Assembly: GCA_900548675.1 (NCBI GenBank)
Contig: URLJ01000001.1
Coordinates: forward strand, 1 to 64,000
Source: an uncultured Mollicutes bacterium
GTDB lineage: Bacteria; Bacillota_I; Bacilli_A; ML615J-28; CAG-313
Length of the DNA stretch: 64,000 bases
Direction of reading: 5' to 3'
Part shown: piece after piece, positions 1 to 7,905 of the stretch
Layout of the letters: each line of letters starts with the position of its first letter
Position numbering within the stretch: position 1 is the first letter of the stretch
Made by a program: the position numbers and the translations under genes
Notes under the pieces: generated by a model
The model's database searches: none
The model's input: the letters and a program-made list of their open reading frames with translations, nothing else
Told to the model about the DNA's origin: nothing

Positions 1-515
1 GTGAAAAGTTGATAGGAATTTTAACTCATGATAAAATCAAAACGTTTGCTCCAATGTATGATTCTTTTTATTGTAATGGGGAATAAATAGTATTCGATTG
101 CTATTTGAAATTATCATAATACAAGTCGCAATTATGCGTCAAATAATCAAACAAAAATAAATGGAAACTTATTTTCAAAAGTTGTTAATAGTGTTAAATC
201 ACTATTTGCAGTTAACTGCTTAGCATAGTCTAAAACAACCTTCTATATGAGTATCAGTAAGCTGTCAGAAAAAGTATAGTCGTATCAACGTCAAAGACAG
301 ATGCTCAGTTAGTTTTCATTGTCGACTAATTGATGTAAACTAATTTTAGATAATGACCAGCCTTATGAGATTTGTTGCAAGGGTATGAGGTTTGGATAGA
401 ACGAGTGCAACCGAAACTTGTGAAGTAAGAATGAAACTTATGGTAAATAGAATAGTAAGACTCGGGGGCGGTACCCGAATTCTCCACCAAGAATTTTACG
501 CATTTATGCGTTTAT
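1..515 (+). ncRNA. Putative structured RNA, 5' end outside window
   Basis: There is no credible gene in the first 600 bases. The stretch ends with a helix TCGGG/CCCGA (about 474-495) followed by CTCCACCA, which resembles the 3' end of a tRNA or tmRNA. The loop between the strands (GGCGGTA) is not a T-loop, and no matching 5' acceptor strand is in view. A small hairpin, ACGCAT/ATGCGT with a T-rich tail, follows at about 498-515 and may terminate the transcript. An intact tmR­NA lies at 35874-36200, so I do not call this one a tmRNA. It may be another of the large RNAs seen at 2.5-8 kb. Confidence 0.35.
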
Positions 516-538
516 CTATATATTATTTGTAAAAAGAC

Positions 539-568
539 TTGACGAATGCCAGGTCTTTTTTTTATAAT
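539..568 (+). promoter_or_regulatory. Promoter, 18-bp spacer class
   Basis: -35 TTGACG and -10 TATAAT are separated by 18 bp. The box lies 38 bp upstream of the first gene of the window. Confidence 0.7.
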
Positions 569-605
569 TATAATATAAAATAAATAAAAAAAGGGAAGTG
601 ATATT

Positions 606-920
606 ATGGGAGTAACTTTTGAAGATTATAATAATTTACTAGAACGATGTGAGCAGGTTAAGGACTTAGATAAAGAGATTGGAGAAATAAAAAAAGAGTG
701 GGATAGGCTAACGGCAAAATTTTTTGAAACATCTACTAAAGAAGAGATTATTGAGGCACTTCAGTCAATATGGACACGCTTAGACAATGAAATGGGAGAT
801 CAGACAAGAGAAGAACAGTGGAATTCTTTTGTTGCTTATTTATCTTATTGTTCAGACCGTATGAATATAAATAGATGGTGTCGTCTACAGCTTTTGATAG
901 GTAATGCCCAAAGTCATTAA
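606..920 (+). CDS. Hypothetical protein, 104 aa
   Basis: I do not recognise this family. The protein is soluble, acidic and predicted mostly helical; residues 10-35 are rich in Lys and Glu and could form a short coiled coil. The ATG follows the purine-rich stretch AGGGAAGTGA. It is the first gene of a short operon (606-1766) driven by the promoter at 539-568. The next gene starts 15 bases downstream behind a strong AAAGGAGG site. Confidence 0.7.
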   Translation: MGVTFEDYNNLLERCEQVKDLDKEIGEIKKEWDRLTAKFFETSTKEEIIEALQSIWTRLDNEMGDQTREEQWNSFVAYLSYCSDRMNINRWCRLQLLIGNAQSH

Positions 921-934
921 AGGAGGTAATTAAT

Positions 935-1276
935 ATGTTGAAACCCAAAATTATTAGATGGATGACATATGAAGATCTAGAACAAATACAAAAGGAAATA
1001 CAAATTGGAGATGCTATGTATGGCTGTACTCCAGAAGTTCATGAGGCTCCTTTTGATGAGTTTCACCAAGATGTTTTAATACAAGAGATAGTAAAAAATA
1101 ATTACATAATATGTGGAGATACTCATCAAAATTTTGCAATTCCGATTTTTAACGATGGCTTTTTAATGCTTTCTATGCGTAGATGGGCAGAAGTTATGAA
1201 TCAAGCATACGGCAACCAACATAATTTTTATATGGCAGCTGTTTGCGATATACAGGAGAAATTACCAAATGAATAA
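935..1276 (+). CDS. Hypothetical protein, 113 aa
   Basis: Unrecognised soluble protein. It starts at ATG behind AAAGGAGGTAATT, a near-consensus ribosome site. The segment YIICGDTHQNFAIPIFNDGFLMLSMR looks like a compact alpha/beta fold but carries no catalytic signature I can name. The stop overlaps the start of the HAD phosphatase gene by 8 bases, which suggests translational coupling and possibly a shared role. Confidence 0.7.
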   Translation: MLKPKIIRWMTYEDLEQIQKEIQIGDAMYGCTPEVHEAPFDEFHQDVLIQEIVKNNYIICGDTHQNFAIPIFNDGFLMLSMRRWAEVMNQAYGNQHNFYMAAVCDIQEKLPNE

Positions 1277-1766
1277 TCCTGTCGTATTTTTGGATTATGA
1301 TGGAGTGATTAATACTCTTGTGATTTATAAAGAACCAGTAAAAGCAAGGCGACTATTACAAAAAGACGGATACTATTTTGATTTATGCTACCCTCAAGAT
1401 GAAAGAGTATCCAATGTTCAAGCAGTCTTATGGCTCGATAAGCTATGTAAAGAATTTACTGCGGATATTGTTATAACTTCAACTTGGCGTAAAGACTATG
1501 ATCTTGCTTGTAGATGTTTATATAACTCTGGTTTATCAAAAAATATAAGAATAATAGGTGCTACTCCTTGGCTTGACCAATGTCGAGGATCGGAAATTGA
1601 CGCTTGGTTAAAAGAGCATCCTTGTCCAGCTTTTGTTATATTAGACGACGATAGCGATATGGAACCTTATACAGACCATCTTATTAAAACAGATACTTAT
1701 GATGGTTTTACTTTTAATTCTTATGTTAAAGCCAAAGAATTACTACGGAAACAATTATCTTTATAA
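1269..1766 (+). CDS. HAD-superfamily phosphatase of the SAK RNA-repair-associated type
   Basis: The 165-residue protein carries HAD motif I as FLDYDGVIN (nucleophile D9, acid/base D11), motif II in ITSTWR (Ser/Thr 71-72) and an acidic motif IV, ILDDDSDM (D126-D128), so it should be an active Mg-dependent phosphatase. Its length and the STWR segment fit the Swiss-army-knife HAD domains described in RNA-repair and phage loci (family knowledge). That matches the other RNA-repair enzymes in this window, although nucleotide or sugar-phosphate phosphatase activity is also possible. The start overlaps the previous gene and has GGAG 10 bases upstream. Confidence 0.75.
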   Translation: MNNPVVFLDYDGVINTLVIYKEPVKARRLLQKDGYYFDLCYPQDERVSNVQAVLWLDKLCKEFTADIVITSTWRKDYDLACRCLYNSGLSKNIRIIGATPWLDQCRGSEIDAWLKEHPCPAFVILDDDSDMEPYTDHLIKTDTYDGFTFNSYVKAKELLRKQLSL

Positions 1767-1781
1767 TTTTATCAAAAATAC

Positions 1782-1811
1782 TTGCATAAATGTAGGTAAA
1801 TGTAATATAAT
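1782..1811 (+). promoter_or_regulatory. Promoter, 18-bp spacer class
   Basis: TTGCAT (1782-1787) and TATAAT (1806-1811) are 18 bp apart. The -35 is preceded by the box ATCAAAAATAC that recurs at most left-arm promoters. It drives the zinc-ribbon gene at 1845. Confidence 0.75.
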
Positions 1812-1844
1812 TATATTATAAATAAAAGAAAGGAAAGTGATAAA

Positions 1845-2117
1845 ATGAAAAAGAAATATATAGATGAACAAGGAGTGTGTCCATTCTGCCACAAGTCAAA
1901 TTTGGCTTATGGCACGGCAGAATTTGAAGATGATATGCTTATGTTTCCCTGGGAATGCAATAATTGTGGAAAAACAGGAGAAGAGTGGTATGATTTAAAG
2001 TTTATCGGACATGATGTGTTCATAGAAATAGATAACAAGTATGAAAAATATGAAGTTTCAGCCTTAATTAAAAAAGAAAAAGAAAAGGAGGATACAATAT
2101 GGAATGGAATGTATTGA
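1845..2117 (+). CDS. Small zinc-ribbon protein, 90 aa
   Basis: Two CxxC knuckles, CPFC near residue 12 and CNNC near residue 39, form a treble-clef or zinc-ribbon module; an acidic segment and a basic Lys/Glu-rich tail follow. Such ribbons in phages usually bind nucleic acid or protein partners, but no specific role can be read here. The ATG follows AAAGGAAAGTGATAAA, the same leader layout as the gene at 4443. The 3' end overlaps the next gene by 19 bases. Confidence 0.75.
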   Translation: MKKKYIDEQGVCPFCHKSNLAYGTAEFEDDMLMFPWECNNCGKTGEEWYDLKFIGHDVFIEIDNKYEKYEVSALIKKEKEKEDTIWNGMY

Positions 2118-2422
2118 GATATGATTTCAACGAAAAGAAAATAGTTAATTTTAATATCTTTAATAGTGTGCGTTTTTCAGAGTATGTAGAAGAAATGAGA
2201 AATCAAATATGGGATAGTATAGATAAGTTTATTGAAAAACTTAATGATAATTTAATGTATTGTTTTTGGAGTAAGGCTGAGTATGAAATTATGGTTGGCG
2301 ATTTGTTTGAAACTGACTGCACTAAATTAGAAAAGATAGATGTTTATGATCAAGTAAAACCAAATATCATGCAATTAGCAAGATATATTCTAAATTATTG
2401 GGCGAATAACCCAAGACAATAA
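2099..2422 (+). CDS. Hypothetical protein, 107 aa
   Basis: Unrecognised protein with many aromatic and acidic residues. The start lies inside the previous gene behind AAAAGGAGGATACAAT, so the pair is translationally coupled. It is the last protein gene before the long RNA-rich stretch. No membrane segment or known motif is visible. Confidence 0.65.
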   Translation: MEWNVLRYDFNEKKIVNFNIFNSVRFSEYVEEMRNQIWDSIDKFIEKLNDNLMYCFWSKAEYEIMVGDLFETDCTKLEKIDVYDQVKPNIMQLARYILNYWANNPRQ

Positions 2423-2528
2423 TAGATAATTTTATGTTAGGCTCGGTCTATAAAGGTGGAAGTATAGCCTATAAGTAGAAGTCCATTCAAGAGAAGAAAT
2501 AAAGCAATCCTAAAATTATCAAAAACAC

Positions 2529-2558
2529 TTGACTTTAGATAGAAAAATATTATATAAT
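2529..2558 (+). promoter_or_regulatory. Promoter P1 of left-arm RNA array
   Basis: TTGACT and TATAAT with an 18-bp spacer, preceded by TTATCAAAAACAC. The predicted start of transcription is near 2566, about 30 bases before the first helix of the RNA below. Confidence 0.8.
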
Positions 2559-2565
2559 TATATTG

Positions 2566-2790
2566 TAAATTGAAAAGGAAAAATTCAATTTATAAAAAGA
2601 TAAGATTTAGTAGAGAAGTAGCTATTCTCACAAGCCCAGACAATAACTTATGGCGTTGAAGTGGAGAGAAAGATAGAACCAATCTTACTCAATACCAACC
2701 TCCAGAGTGAGAAAGGGAGAGAAAACACCAATCTTATCTTTGAGTAAATGTCGCTCGACTTAAAATCGTTATGGGTTTTGAGTCGAGGGC
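2566..2790 (+). ncRNA. Structured RNA 1, upstream of two tRNAs
   Basis: A perfect 12-bp helix closes the domain: AAAGATAAGATT (2596-2607) pairs with AATCTTATCTTT (2730-2741). A second hairpin around CTCGACT/AGTCGAG lies at about 2754-2786, just before the tRNA at 2814. There is no ORF with a ribosome site. RNA and tRNAs probably form one transcript from P1. The segment CACAAGCC is shared with structured RNA 7 (6131-6300), so the two may be related. Confidence 0.6.
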
Positions 2791-2813
2791 ATTCTAAATA
2801 CTATTATTATAAC

Positions 2814-2897
2814 GCTGGAGTACCAAAGTAGACAAATGGAATTGACTTGTAATCAATCGGGAAACCTTCGTGGGTGCAAATCCTACCTCCAGCACCA
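2814..2897 (+). tRNA. tRNA with class II (long variable arm) body and UGU (Thr) anticodon
   Basis: Perfect 7-bp acceptor GCTGGAG/CTCCAGC, A73 and encoded CCA. The anticodon stem ATTGA/TCAAT holds the loop CTTGTAA, so the anticodon is TGT. The variable region of about 12 nt contains a GGG/CCT mini-stem, and the D-arm has a 3-bp stem (CCA/TGG), both typical of Tyr, Leu or Ser tRNAs and not of tRNA-Thr. A normal class I tRNA with the same anticodon lies at 10088. Which amino acid it receives is uncertain. Confidence 0.85.
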
Positions 2898-2907
2898 GTT
2901 TTTTTAT

Positions 2908-2986
2908 GGGGCATGGGACTGCTTGATGTGGTCACCTGACTTGCAATCAGGAAATCAGCGGGGTTTGAATCCCCGATGCTCCACCA
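2908..2986 (+). tRNA. tRNA-Ala(TGC)
   Basis: Acceptor GGGGCAT/ATGCTCC with the G3-U70 wobble that specifies alanine, A73 and encoded CCA. The anticodon loop CTTGCAA gives TGC, closed by CCTGA/TCAGG. It lies 10 nt after the previous tRNA, in the same transcript. A second tRNA-Ala(TGC) is at 27205. Confidence 0.9.
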
Positions 2987-3016
2987 TTATTAGAAAAGAC
3001 AAAGGAGAGGATAAAT

Positions 3017-3181
3017 ATGGATATACTTGGGTGCATATTTTTAATAATATTATGTTTAACTGTATATGCTATTATAACTGCTGATAAAATAGATATTAAA
3101 ATCTCCGTAGATGGAAAAGAAGTTTTTAAATATAATAAAAAAGATACAAATGAAAAAGACGCACCAGATGATAAAAACTAA
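3017..3181 (+). CDS. Small single-pass membrane protein, 54 aa
   Basis: This short gene has a good ribosome site (AAAGGAGAGG, 6 bases before the ATG). It begins MDILGCIFLIILCLTVYAII, one hydrophobic helix of about 18 residues, followed by a charged Lys/Asp-rich tail facing one side of the membrane. It probably belongs to the transcript carrying the two upstream tRNAs. A weak hairpin ACGCA/TGCGT followed by seven T (3160-3191) can serve as terminator. Function unknown. Confidence 0.65.
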   Translation: MDILGCIFLIILCLTVYAIITADKIDIKISVDGKEVFKYNKKDTNEKDAPDDKN

Positions 3182-3216
3182 TGCGTTTTTTTAATACTCA
3201 AAATTATCAAAAATAC

Positions 3217-3246
3217 TTGATTTAAAATAGTAAAATCATTTATAAT
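3217..3246 (+). promoter_or_regulatory. Promoter P2 of left-arm RNA array
   Basis: TTGATT and TATAAT with an 18-bp spacer; the upstream box is TTATCAAAAATAC. Confidence 0.8.
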
Positions 3247-3253
3247 TTATTTA

Positions 3254-3850
3254 TAAAGTTAAGAAAAAAATTATTCCTGACTGGCGTACGGCGGTCGTGC
3301 GGCTGGGCTGTAAACAGCTAACTCACCAGACTGACCGAAAGGTTGGAGGTCCTTTAGGACATCACCTAGTAGGGTTCGTGATATGGAGCGTGTTACTTCA
3401 TAGACATAAGCGATAGTATCTGGAGTTGTGTGGGGGCATACACTGCATTAATGGAGCAGGAGGGTGCCAGCGGGAATTAGTAAGATTTTAATTTGGGGAT
3501 TTGTCCTTAAGCACGCTGTATAAGTGTACTTGCTGCAACGGTAGTTGGTGATCTCTACTGCTCCAGCTTTTTGGCAACCAGTCCGATTCCGAGCTGAAAG
3601 AAATTGTGGGGGACTGAACAAAGGACGTGGATTTATGCTCGATTCAAAGATTTAAAAATGATATGTGTGCTATTTGAAATATAGATAGCGATGGGAGGAC
3701 CGAGCCTCTCCGTTAAGCCGTAGCCAATCGGTAAACGTGTGGTGAAACATAGGTTATTAAACCACCTTATCATTTTTTCCTATGGTTATTAAGGTCGCAC
3801 GGTTGATCCTGCATCAAGACCTTTAACAGACATTTTGTAATTTTCGTCAT
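3254..3850 (+). ncRNA. Structured RNA 2, about 600 nt
   Basis: About 600 nt without a usable ORF follow a consensus promoter. Base composition is far more GC-rich than in the coding DNA around it, and many short helices are visible. The 3' end carries hairpin TTAAGGTC/GACCTTTAA (about 3787-3823) and then a T-rich run. Size, promoter and the tRNA neighbourhood are like those of the ornate phage RNAs ROOL and GOLLD (known families), but I cannot confirm a match by eye. Confidence 0.65.
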
Positions 3851-3869
3851 AAAAAAATAAAAAAAAGAC

Positions 3870-3899
3870 TTGACCGAAGATGGCAAAATCGTTTATAAT
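3870..3899 (+). promoter_or_regulatory. Promoter P3 of left-arm RNA array
   Basis: TTGACC and TATAAT with an 18-bp spacer, preceded by AAAAAAAAGAC. Confidence 0.75.
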
Positions 3900-3906
3900 T
3901 TAATTA

Positions 3907-4330
3907 CAAAAGTTGAGAAAAATATAATTGAACTGAGAGGGGTTGAGACCAGTGCAACTCTGGTCATTCATTAAGATTATATTTTTCAATAGAGTGATTA
4001 CCCGAAGCTGATGCGAGAACGTCTGAGCCCAGTAGGATATCTATTAGATTCTGAAGTGCAATAGTGAGTTAGGTGCGAAGTAAAGTGGAATGAATGAGAG
4101 CGGTCATTTCTCACTCGTGCTTTTGTAAAAGTAATGACACATAGCCCGGCAGAAGAGGCGTGGCATAGCTTGCCGACCACGTGTTTGTGTTATTTGTAGC
4201 TGAATATAAACCCTAAGGCACAAGATGAGAGTGGTCTTGGCATCAGCTTTTCTTATAATCAAGAATAAGTATAAAAAAATCTTGATGGTGTTTTATTCAT
4301 TTTCTTCCAGAAAGAAAATGTCTACTTAAT
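3907..4330 (+). ncRNA. Structured RNA 3, about 420 nt
   Basis: Two domains can be drawn. The first is a long hairpin in which AAAAATATAAT (from about 3917) pairs with ATTATATTTTT (to about 3986), capped by GACCAG/CTGGTC. The second is closed by AAGCTGATGC (4005-4014) pairing perfectly with GCATCAGCTT (4240-4249). A short T-rich tail follows. No ORF with a ribosome site is present. Confidence 0.65.
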
Positions 4331-4356
4331 TTTTGAAAAAAATATTCAAAAAAGAC

Positions 4357-4386
4357 TTGCAAAGTCCTACGAATATATTATATAAT
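4357..4386 (+). promoter_or_regulatory. Promoter P4, drives gene at 4443
   Basis: TTGCAA and TATAAT with an 18-bp spacer; the -35 is preceded by TTCAAAAAAGAC. Confidence 0.75.
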
Positions 4387-4442
4387 TATATTGTAAAAAA
4401 GAAAAAAAAGATTTTTTATTTATAGAAAGGAAAGTGATAGTT

Positions 4443-4673
4443 ATGAATAAAAAGTATAGTTATGAAATTGAATTCTTATCAAGAGATGTAAGTCCAACAG
4501 GTACGAAACATTTTGGTGCAACTGGTGGAGCATTGTTAAAAGAAATGAAAGCAAGTCTTGACAAATTTCTTGAAGAAAACGGATTGCAAAAAAAGGGTGC
4601 AACAAGTGGTCAAATCCTAAATGCAAAAGGTCAAGTAATTGGAAGATTTTGTTTCAATTGCCAAACTTTTTAA
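4443..4673 (+). CDS. Hypothetical protein, 76 aa
   Basis: The only protein gene inside the RNA array. I start it at the ATG at 4443 because AAAGGAAAGTGATAGTT precedes it in the same way as at gene 1845; an upstream in-frame GTG sits too close to the ribosome site. The protein is a small basic alpha/beta type with a Gly-rich turn (SPTGTKHFGATGGALL) and two cysteines at the C-terminus (RFCFNCQTF). It might bind one of the neighbouring RNAs, but that is only inferred from position. Confidence 0.65.
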   Translation: MNKKYSYEIEFLSRDVSPTGTKHFGATGGALLKEMKASLDKFLEENGLQKKGATSGQILNAKGQVIGRFCFNCQTF

Positions 4674-4693
4674 GAAAAAATTATCAAAAATAC

Positions 4694-4723
4694 TTGATTT
4701 CTTATAGTAAAAAAGTTTATAAT
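4694..4723 (+). promoter_or_regulatory. Promoter P5 of left-arm RNA array
   Basis: TTGATT and TATAAT with an 18-bp spacer; upstream box TTATCAAAAATAC, identical to that of P2. Confidence 0.8.
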
Positions 4724-4730
4724 TTATTTA

Positions 4731-5750
4731 TAAAGAAATGAGAAATAAATTAAGAAGTGTTATAGTGTAAATCGGTGCCGTATCTATAATTCCTTTCTCA
4801 ACAATTTACCAAGTTTGAAATGTGAACTGGAGATTGAAATAACTAAACTTGACTTAACCCCTTGGGGTAGGAACAAGAGTTCCAGAGTAAGCCTGAACCT
4901 GTTATGAAGTAATCCCTACTATAAATCTAAAACAAACTTGAAGATGGAGTCAGAAACCTGCAAGCTGACAGAGGGTAGGCGACCCAACGCTGACATTATA
5001 ACTGCGAATTGACGCAAGATTTTGTTGATAAGCAATAACAAACCAAGGAAAATGTCAATAACAACTTTCCTTTATATGAGAGAATGAAATCTCAGGGGGT
5101 ATCATTCTTTCATATAAGAGAATGTTGAAACCATCGGCACAATGTGCTAGAGAGAAGAACCCAAAGGTGTATGGAAGAGCCTCAAAGCCAATGGGGAAGA
5201 GCCTCGGCGGTCCGAGTTGAAGGCTTGTAGGACGGAAGGCATCTAAGTTCTCTAACATATTGTGGCGATGTAGCAGCAGGGTAAGTCAAGAAACTGAATG
5301 GCACGCCTGTCTGCGATCTGAGATAGCACTGCTTCCAATCGGAAGTATCTAACAACACGTGTGGCTCAGCCGTTTCAGTGCCTCTTAAATAGGATCTATC
5401 GGGACGATAGAGGGTGGCACCATCATAGCTCGTCTAATAACCTTTCAGGGGGTTGGGGTTTGAGCGAAAACCTTGCAGATGATGGTGGGTGAATCAAAAT
5501 TGCTTGGTTCATTGGTAAAAACTTGACCAGTAATAAGTTTTAAACTTCGGTTTATCACAATACTGCACAAGTAGGGACTTTGAGAGTAAGGTAATAATTA
5601 GTCCGTGGTGGAATATAGACACGCTAAAGAAAATAATGGTCAGCTCATATAGAGGGTAATCGAACAGGTCATCTAGCAATAATTTGTTTTGAACCTCGAG
5701 TTGGCGTCCCTTGGTGAAAGTCCTTGGGCGGGCTACTAAATATTTAATTA
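4731..5750 (+). ncRNA. Structured RNA 5, about 1 kb
   Basis: About 1,020 nt between promoter P5 and the next promoter, with no supported ORF. Strong helices include 5073-5087 with 5102-5116 (14 of 15 pairs), 5418-5426 with 5479-5487 (9 pairs, CACCATCAT/ATGATGGTG), and CTATCG/CGATAG near 5397-5411. The composition, rich in GGNN turns and purine-rich joins, is that of a folded RNA and unlike the AT-rich genes. It could be one RNA or two processed ones. Confidence 0.6.
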
Positions 5751-5767
5751 AAATTATAAAAAAAGAC

Positions 5768-5797
5768 TTGACCATTCGTGGCAAAATGATTTATAAT
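5768..5797 (+). promoter_or_regulatory. Promoter P6 of left-arm RNA array
   Basis: TTGACC and TATAAT with an 18-bp spacer, preceded by AAAAAAAGAC. Confidence 0.75.
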
Positions 5798-5804
5798 TTT
5801 AATA

Positions 5805-6080
5805 TAAAATGAAAGAGAAATAAGAATGATGTGGTTTTACCAGTCAGTTTAAAGCCATCTTTCAACTGACATAAGATGTGGCTATTTAGAAAGCAACAGA
5901 GGACACGGGACTAAATAGTGCGTAAGCAACACTTATTATGAGCAGAAAGTTAGGATTGGGAAGGTTCTATACGTGCTTGAGATGATCCTTTGGGTGAAGC
6001 GATACGCAGTATAAAGTCGGCAATTAGGGAGTATGAACCAAGATAGTAAGGGTTAGGCTATCAAATTTTCTATAAAAAAA
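5805..6080 (+). ncRNA. Structured RNA 6, about 270 nt
   Basis: Short RNA between P6 and P7. GTCAGTT pairs with AACTGAC in the first 60 nt, and GATAG/CTATC forms a hairpin near the 3' end, followed by a T-rich, A-rich run. No ORF is supported. Confidence 0.55.
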
Positions 6081-6093
6081 TTAAAAAAAATAC

Positions 6094-6123
6094 TTGACTT
6101 TTATAAGATAATTATTATATAAT
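6094..6123 (+). promoter_or_regulatory. Promoter P7 of left-arm RNA array
   Basis: TTGACT and TATAAT with an 18-bp spacer, preceded by AAAAAAAATAC. Confidence 0.8.
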
Positions 6124-6130
6124 TATATTG

Positions 6131-6300
6131 TAAATAAAAAAAGAATAAAAAGGAAATGTATAAGACTTAATTAGTAAGGCTGGTAGGTAGTGATTGTTCA
6201 CAAGCCAAAGTCATAAGAGAAAGATCCTTCTAATTAAGCACTGTGGAAAACGAGCCATAACAGTTTGCGAAATGAGTTTACTCTTTCTCCTGTTTAAAAA
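6131..6300 (+). ncRNA. Structured RNA 7, about 170 nt
   Basis: A domain closed by CTTAATTAG pairing with CTAATTAAG (about 6167-6175 and 6229-6237), extended by AAGG/CCTT. The internal segment TTCACAAGCC resembles TCTCACAAGCCC of structured RNA 1. The 3' limit is uncertain; promoter P8 follows at 6378. Confidence 0.5.
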
Positions 6301-6377
6301 GAATGTGGCATAGATTTTTGATAAGTTTGATAAATATGCCTTACAAAAACTTATCTCAAAAATATTTCACAAAAGAG

Positions 6378-6407
6378 TTGACTTTTAGTCCTCAAGTAGT
6401 GTATAAT
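6378..6407 (+). promoter_or_regulatory. Promoter P8 of left-arm RNA array
   Basis: TTGACT and TATAAT with an 18-bp spacer. It drives the longest RNA of the array. Confidence 0.75.
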
Positions 6408-6414
6408 ATATTTA

Positions 6415-7905
6415 TAAAGAATGAAAAAAATAGTTATTCTGCAAACCAACCGAGTTTGGTGACGAGGCAACCATCATTCACTGTTTAAGACAGACATTTG
6501 GTAAAAGCGAATTGCAGACACATTCCTTTCATAATTAGTAGTCTATCTTTTATAGACTGCTTAGGACTGAAAAAAGGATTTATCACTTTCCTTCACTATA
6601 GATTTTTCGGTCCTAAGGAGTTTATAAAAGGCAATCTTCTACGCTGGTGGAGTCCTAAAGAGGGGAAGCCCCGAAGGAAGTAAAAAAATAGTTAAAGTGT
6701 CCGTTGTGGCAACTCCGATACTTATGTATCTTACACAATAGCTACCCATTTTGGAAAAGGCACTATAAAGAACCGTAGCAAAACGTTATGTGTTGTCCGA
6801 ATTGTATATTACCTAAGGATGAAGCAACTCGTAGTAGGACAATAGCTCTTAGGTGTGGCGGGAAAATATCAGCTCCAAACTGTGGATTCCCTCCTAATAC
6901 TATTGTTAAGAACACAAGCCGTTTGACTGATCGTAGACTGTTCAGTTGCTTATATTACTAAAAATATGAGCCACTCCCACTGGGGCTGGGGCGGATGTTT
7001 AGCACTTTCCATTCGTTAGGGTTTAAAGTGCGTTGTTCTTTGAAAAGGGAATATTTAGAACCAGATGAAAAACAGTGTGTCGACCACACTGGCTGGAATA
7101 TAACTCAAGGGATAGAATTCCGATCAGCAGAGATGCGAACAGGTGAAATCCTTAGCTAGTTAGGTAACTAACCCGCTCGGAGCCACTCAGTGGCAAGGGA
7201 GTTATAGGTGCAGCTATATCAGTGTCAAAAACAATGCTAAACTGTTCGGGGCAAATCGGGAGACCAACATGGGCGTACCCACATATCCCACTACTGGAGA
7301 CAGTGGTAAGGGCAATGAGTGAAGATCGCTAAAGCCTTTGCGTAATTGAAGCATCGCAAGATGTGTATAAGAACAGACGGCAGTCCAAGTAGCCTAAATT
7401 TACGCTTCTATTAACAATTATGATTGCGTTTAGTGCGAAAAAAGCAATTTACTGTACACGAAAGGTGTAAATGTCTATCGCAGGTGAAAGGTGCAACGAA
7501 AGATGTTGTCAGGGCAAGTCGGAAGCCTATGGCTTTGGCTAAACGTGGAGGTGCAGGCATGCACCAAGGGCGGTTAGTCCCCTGTGTGTGAATATTGGCT
7601 GGGATATGGTGTGTATAAGGAGGACTTACTAAATATTCTTTTTTCAAAGAACAAGAAGTTCTTAGGGAAGTGGTAGAAGATACCAGCTGCCCAAACAAAT
7701 CTAACTCAGAAACTCAAGTCTTGAACGAAGCTAGCTTTACGTCAGTGTGCGAGCTGAGATATAGATCAACTGCTGGCGGCAGCCAAAGCCTAATGACGAT
7801 TAGGACGAAGTTACCCAAAGCGAACCAGCTGATCTGATTTGTTTAGATAAAGAGTAAATAACTTGAACGAGGAGGAAAGCAAGTGCTGCCATCTCGTTTT
7901 TTTGT
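6415..7905 (+). ncRNA. Structured RNA 8, about 1.5 kb, with intrinsic terminator
   Basis: About 1,490 nt run from promoter P8 to an intrinsic terminator: AACGAG (7866-7871), CTCGTT (7893-7898), then seven T. No ORF has a ribosome site. A 26-bp helix (24 Watson-Crick, 2 G-U) joins 7033-7058 to 7629-7654 and encloses about 570 nt of GC-richer sequence full of short hairpins. Such a perfect long-range helix across non-coding DNA is strong evidence for a folded functional RNA. No rRNA, RNase P or group II intron signature was seen. Confidence 0.7.

Noticed and set aside
1..515. A second tmRNA at the left edge, suggested by CTCCACCA and AAGTCGCAA
   Set aside because: The loop before CCA is not a T-loop, no hydrophobic tag follows the GCA, and a complete tmRNA exists at 35874-36200.
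2836..3084. 82-residue frame across the two tRNA genes
   Set aside because: It overlaps two clear tRNAs and lacks a ribosome site; the real gene in that area is 3017-3181 in another frame.
4850..4880. TTGACTT inside structured RNA 5 as an extra promoter
   Set aside because: No TATAAT-like box lies 16-18 bp downstream.
7411..7698. 95-residue minus-strand frame in the 1.5-kb RNA
   Set aside because: No ribosome site or promoter on that strand, and the sequence lies within the enclosed RNA domain.
3254..7905. Firm assignment of the large RNAs to ROOL, GOLLD, OLE or a group II intron
   Set aside because: No diagnostic consensus (for example group II domain V) could be recognised by eye; a model search is needed.
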